From Prosthecobacter debontii (lineage in GTDB: Bacteria > Verrucomicrobiota > Verrucomicrobiia > Verrucomicrobiales > Akkermansiaceae), in NCBI GenBank assembly GCA_945885485.1, contig CAMCYT010000009.1:1-22771 (forward strand): 22,771 bases of DNA, given 5' to 3'. The number at the start of each line of letters is the position of its first letter. The stretch's first letter is position 1. Both the position numbers and the translations under genes were made by a program. Below, piece after piece: positions 21,407 to 22,771 of the stretch. The notes beneath the pieces were generated by a model. The model was given only the letters and a program-made list of their open reading frames with translations. It made no database searches and was not told the origin of the DNA.

Positions 21407-22591
21407 TTATTCCGTGAAAGTGAATTTGACGCCCTTACTCGAATACGCTTTGGCGATGTCTTTTTCCAGTTCCAACCAAGTTTGTCCGTCTAACAAAACT
21501 TCAAGAACTGCGTCTCCCTGTTTGCCTTCCCTCAGTGCTTTGAGGAACTTTTTGATTCTCGCACCGTCTTTATCGCGATCCATGTGGAAAAAATAATTCG
21601 TGATCAACATCCCGCAGCCATAGTTCACTTGGGAGTTTCCGACGAAACTGGTATATGACTGAAGCATGAAGTTTTTGAGTGGTCCTAGATTGATTTTATC
21701 TCCCAATCCGCGTCCACCTGTGCCGTCTTTGCCGAAGGCTGTAGCGTATTCGATAATCGATTTTGAATTACCTTTGATATTGAACATTCCGCTACTGAAA
21801 TACGGCGTGACAGCCACGTATTCCGCGAGACCTTCAGTGAACCATCCCATCGAGCCCTGCGCATAGTAAGGATTTGGGGTTAGTTGATGCACCAGTTCAT
21901 GAGGAAGGGTTTTGGAGGATTTCTCCCGATCTAAGACGTAGCCGCTTCCGGCCTTTTTCACTCCAAGGCTGGTCAGCGGAACCATAACGATGTTTTTGCC
22001 GCCGATGTAAACACCAGCGCTGCCAGGAGGGCCGCCAGCGGAGTGATAATCTTTTTCGTTTTCAAAAAGGAAGATCTCATACTTCCCTTCCTTTTTTGCA
22101 CCGCCATTCACGGCAAGAGGTAATTCTCTAACGCATTGGTGGGTGGTTTCAAATAACACCGCGAAACCTTTTACAACCGAGCTGCCCAGCCGCACATCGC
22201 AGTTGTAGCGATAGTTTGCAGACTCATAGACGAACGTTTTACTGTCTTTATCTTCCTTGACCGTAAGGATCTCAGGGTCGCCTTTGAATTTCACCTGCTC
22301 CGGCCATGGATCTTCGAAATTGAGTTTGGTTTCCGCCGCTGTTTCAGGTGTGGCTTTGGTTTGTTCCTGACTGTAGTTTTGGATCCATAGCTGGTCGTCC
22401 TTGGAAAGTTTGGCGATTGGAAACGGGGATTCTTTGCCATTCGGCAGCTGCAAGATCGCGTTGCCGTTTTCCACACGGAGCAGAAGGGCTTTGGTATTCC
22501 GCCCCTGATCGTCCGTCCAGATACGCTCGATCTGGCGACCCATGCCCAGCATGGAACCTGCGAATAAAAAGATGATGATGGAAAATTTCAC
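21407..22591 (-). CDS. SHD1-like domain plus HExxH metallopeptidase, exported
   Basis: About 394 residues from a GTG at 22591, which begins a signal-like segment (KFSIIIFLFAGSMLG). A small SHD1-like beta domain follows (about 23-71: R-x-WTDDQGR, a Leu/Asn-rich middle, PIAKLSKDDQLWI), a module common in PVC bacteria. The C-terminal two-thirds look like a gluzincin-type metallopeptidase: H231-ELVH235 with the second-site Glu in GWFTEGLAEYVA (E253 or E257). The open frame extends to a GTG at 22693, but that would add 34 residues ahead of the signal peptide and would start in the repetitive 'gaaccacgaatt' phrase. Two other possible starts (ATG codons) lie inside the signal-like region. I infer a periplasmic or surface protease; the substrate is unknown. 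It lies 5 bases ahead of rlmN on the same strand. Confidence 0.8.
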   Translation of the reverse strand: MKFSIIIFLFAGSMLGMGRQIERIWTDDQGRNTKALLLRVENGNAILQLPNGKESPFPIAKLSKDDQLWIQNYSQEQTKATPETAAETKLNFEDPWPEQVKFKGDPEILTVKEDKDSKTFVYESANYRYNCDVRLGSSVVKGFAVLFETTHQCVRELPLAVNGGAKKEGKYEIFLFENEKDYHSAGGPPGSAGVYIGGKNIVMVPLTSLGVKKAGSGYVLDREKSSKTLPHELVHQLTPNPYYAQGSMGWFTEGLAEYVAVTPYFSSGMFNIKGNSKSIIEYATAFGKDGTGGRGLGDKINLGPLKNFMLQSYTSFVGNSQVNYGCGMLITNYFFHMDRDKDGARIKKFLKALREGKQGDAVLEVLLDGQTWLELEKDIAKAYSSKGVKFTFTE

Positions 22592-22675
22592 GGCGCGTTC
22601 GGGGAATCTGCCATCAAAGATTTCATAAGTCGAACCCTGAATCTCGCCTGCCGAAACGTCTGGAATCGCTGAGGT

Positions 22676-22771
22676 TGATATCTTTTGAACCACGAATTAC
22701 TCGAAATGGAGTAAAGGTTGCTTGGGTTGATATGGGTTTGACCACGAAAGGGAGAAATTGAACCACGGATT
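22676..22771. repeat. Dispersed 'accacga' intergenic repeats at window end
   Basis: The phrase TTTGAACCACGAATTAC (22684-22700), TTTGACCACGAAAGGGAG and TTGAACCACGGATT follow each other within 90 bases. They are near-identical direct repeats of a stock phrase I associate with verrucomicrobial intergenic DNA. The upstream limit lies outside the window. I see no gene here. Confidence 0.5.

Overview
The window looks like the chromosome of a Gram-negative bacterium of the PVC group, most likely Verrucomicrobiota. The evidence is secreted S1 sulfatases with an exported formylglycine-generating enzyme, a secreted FAD-dependent oxidoreductase of the planctomycete/verrucomicrobial type, an SHD1-like domain fused to a metallopeptidase, weak Shine-Dalgarno sites, and stock intergenic phrases of the 'accgcgaatgaacgcgaat', 'ccggtcgcagaccgg' and 'gaaccacgaatt' type. 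The taxonomic call is inference from gene content; there is no marker rRNA.

Layout. 1-~918: the 3' edge of an apparent integron gene-cassette array. A truncated RelE/ParE-like toxin gene, an attC-like hairpin ending in GTTAGGC, a small four-helix membrane protein and a second attC-like hairpin beginning GCCTAAC follow one another on the + strand. A small unknown ORF (948-1193) follows. 1266-5966 (minus): a four-gene tripartite efflux operon in the order outer-membrane TolC/NodT-like lipoprotein, MacA-like adaptor, MacB-like ATPase and MacB-like permease. 6089-7700: a divergent SGNH/GDSL hydrolase and phytanoyl-CoA dioxygenase-like protein. 7845-12529 (plus): glnS, then two translationally coupled secreted sulfatases. 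12589-15236 (minus): a DMT-type transporter and a secreted FAD-dependent oxidoreductase. 15237-15975: a 739-bp gene-free region with two related structured elements, just ahead of riboflavin synthase (15976-16563). 16579-17634 (minus): a lipoprotein formylglycine-generating enzyme. 17737-18306: queD and tRNA-Pro(UGG). 18571-22591 (minus): a beta-CASP metallo-beta-lactamase-fold protein, rlmN and an SHD1-peptidase, separated by repeat-rich spacers.

How the genes fit together. The FGE at 16579 is the expected maturase for the active-site cysteines of the two sulfatases at 9567 and 11027. All three carry export signals, so sulfatase maturation may occur outside the cytoplasm. The MacAB-TolC-like genes form a complete pump in one operon. 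Core translation and RNA-modification genes (glnS, queD, rlmN, tRNA-Pro) are interspersed.

The most unusual parts are the integron-like edge at the left, the duplicated GNRA-capped hairpins upstream of riboflavin synthase, and a 15-bp repeat of the tRNA-Pro 3' end that looks like an attachment-site relic. I recognise no CRISPR array, phage genes, transposase or known riboswitch.
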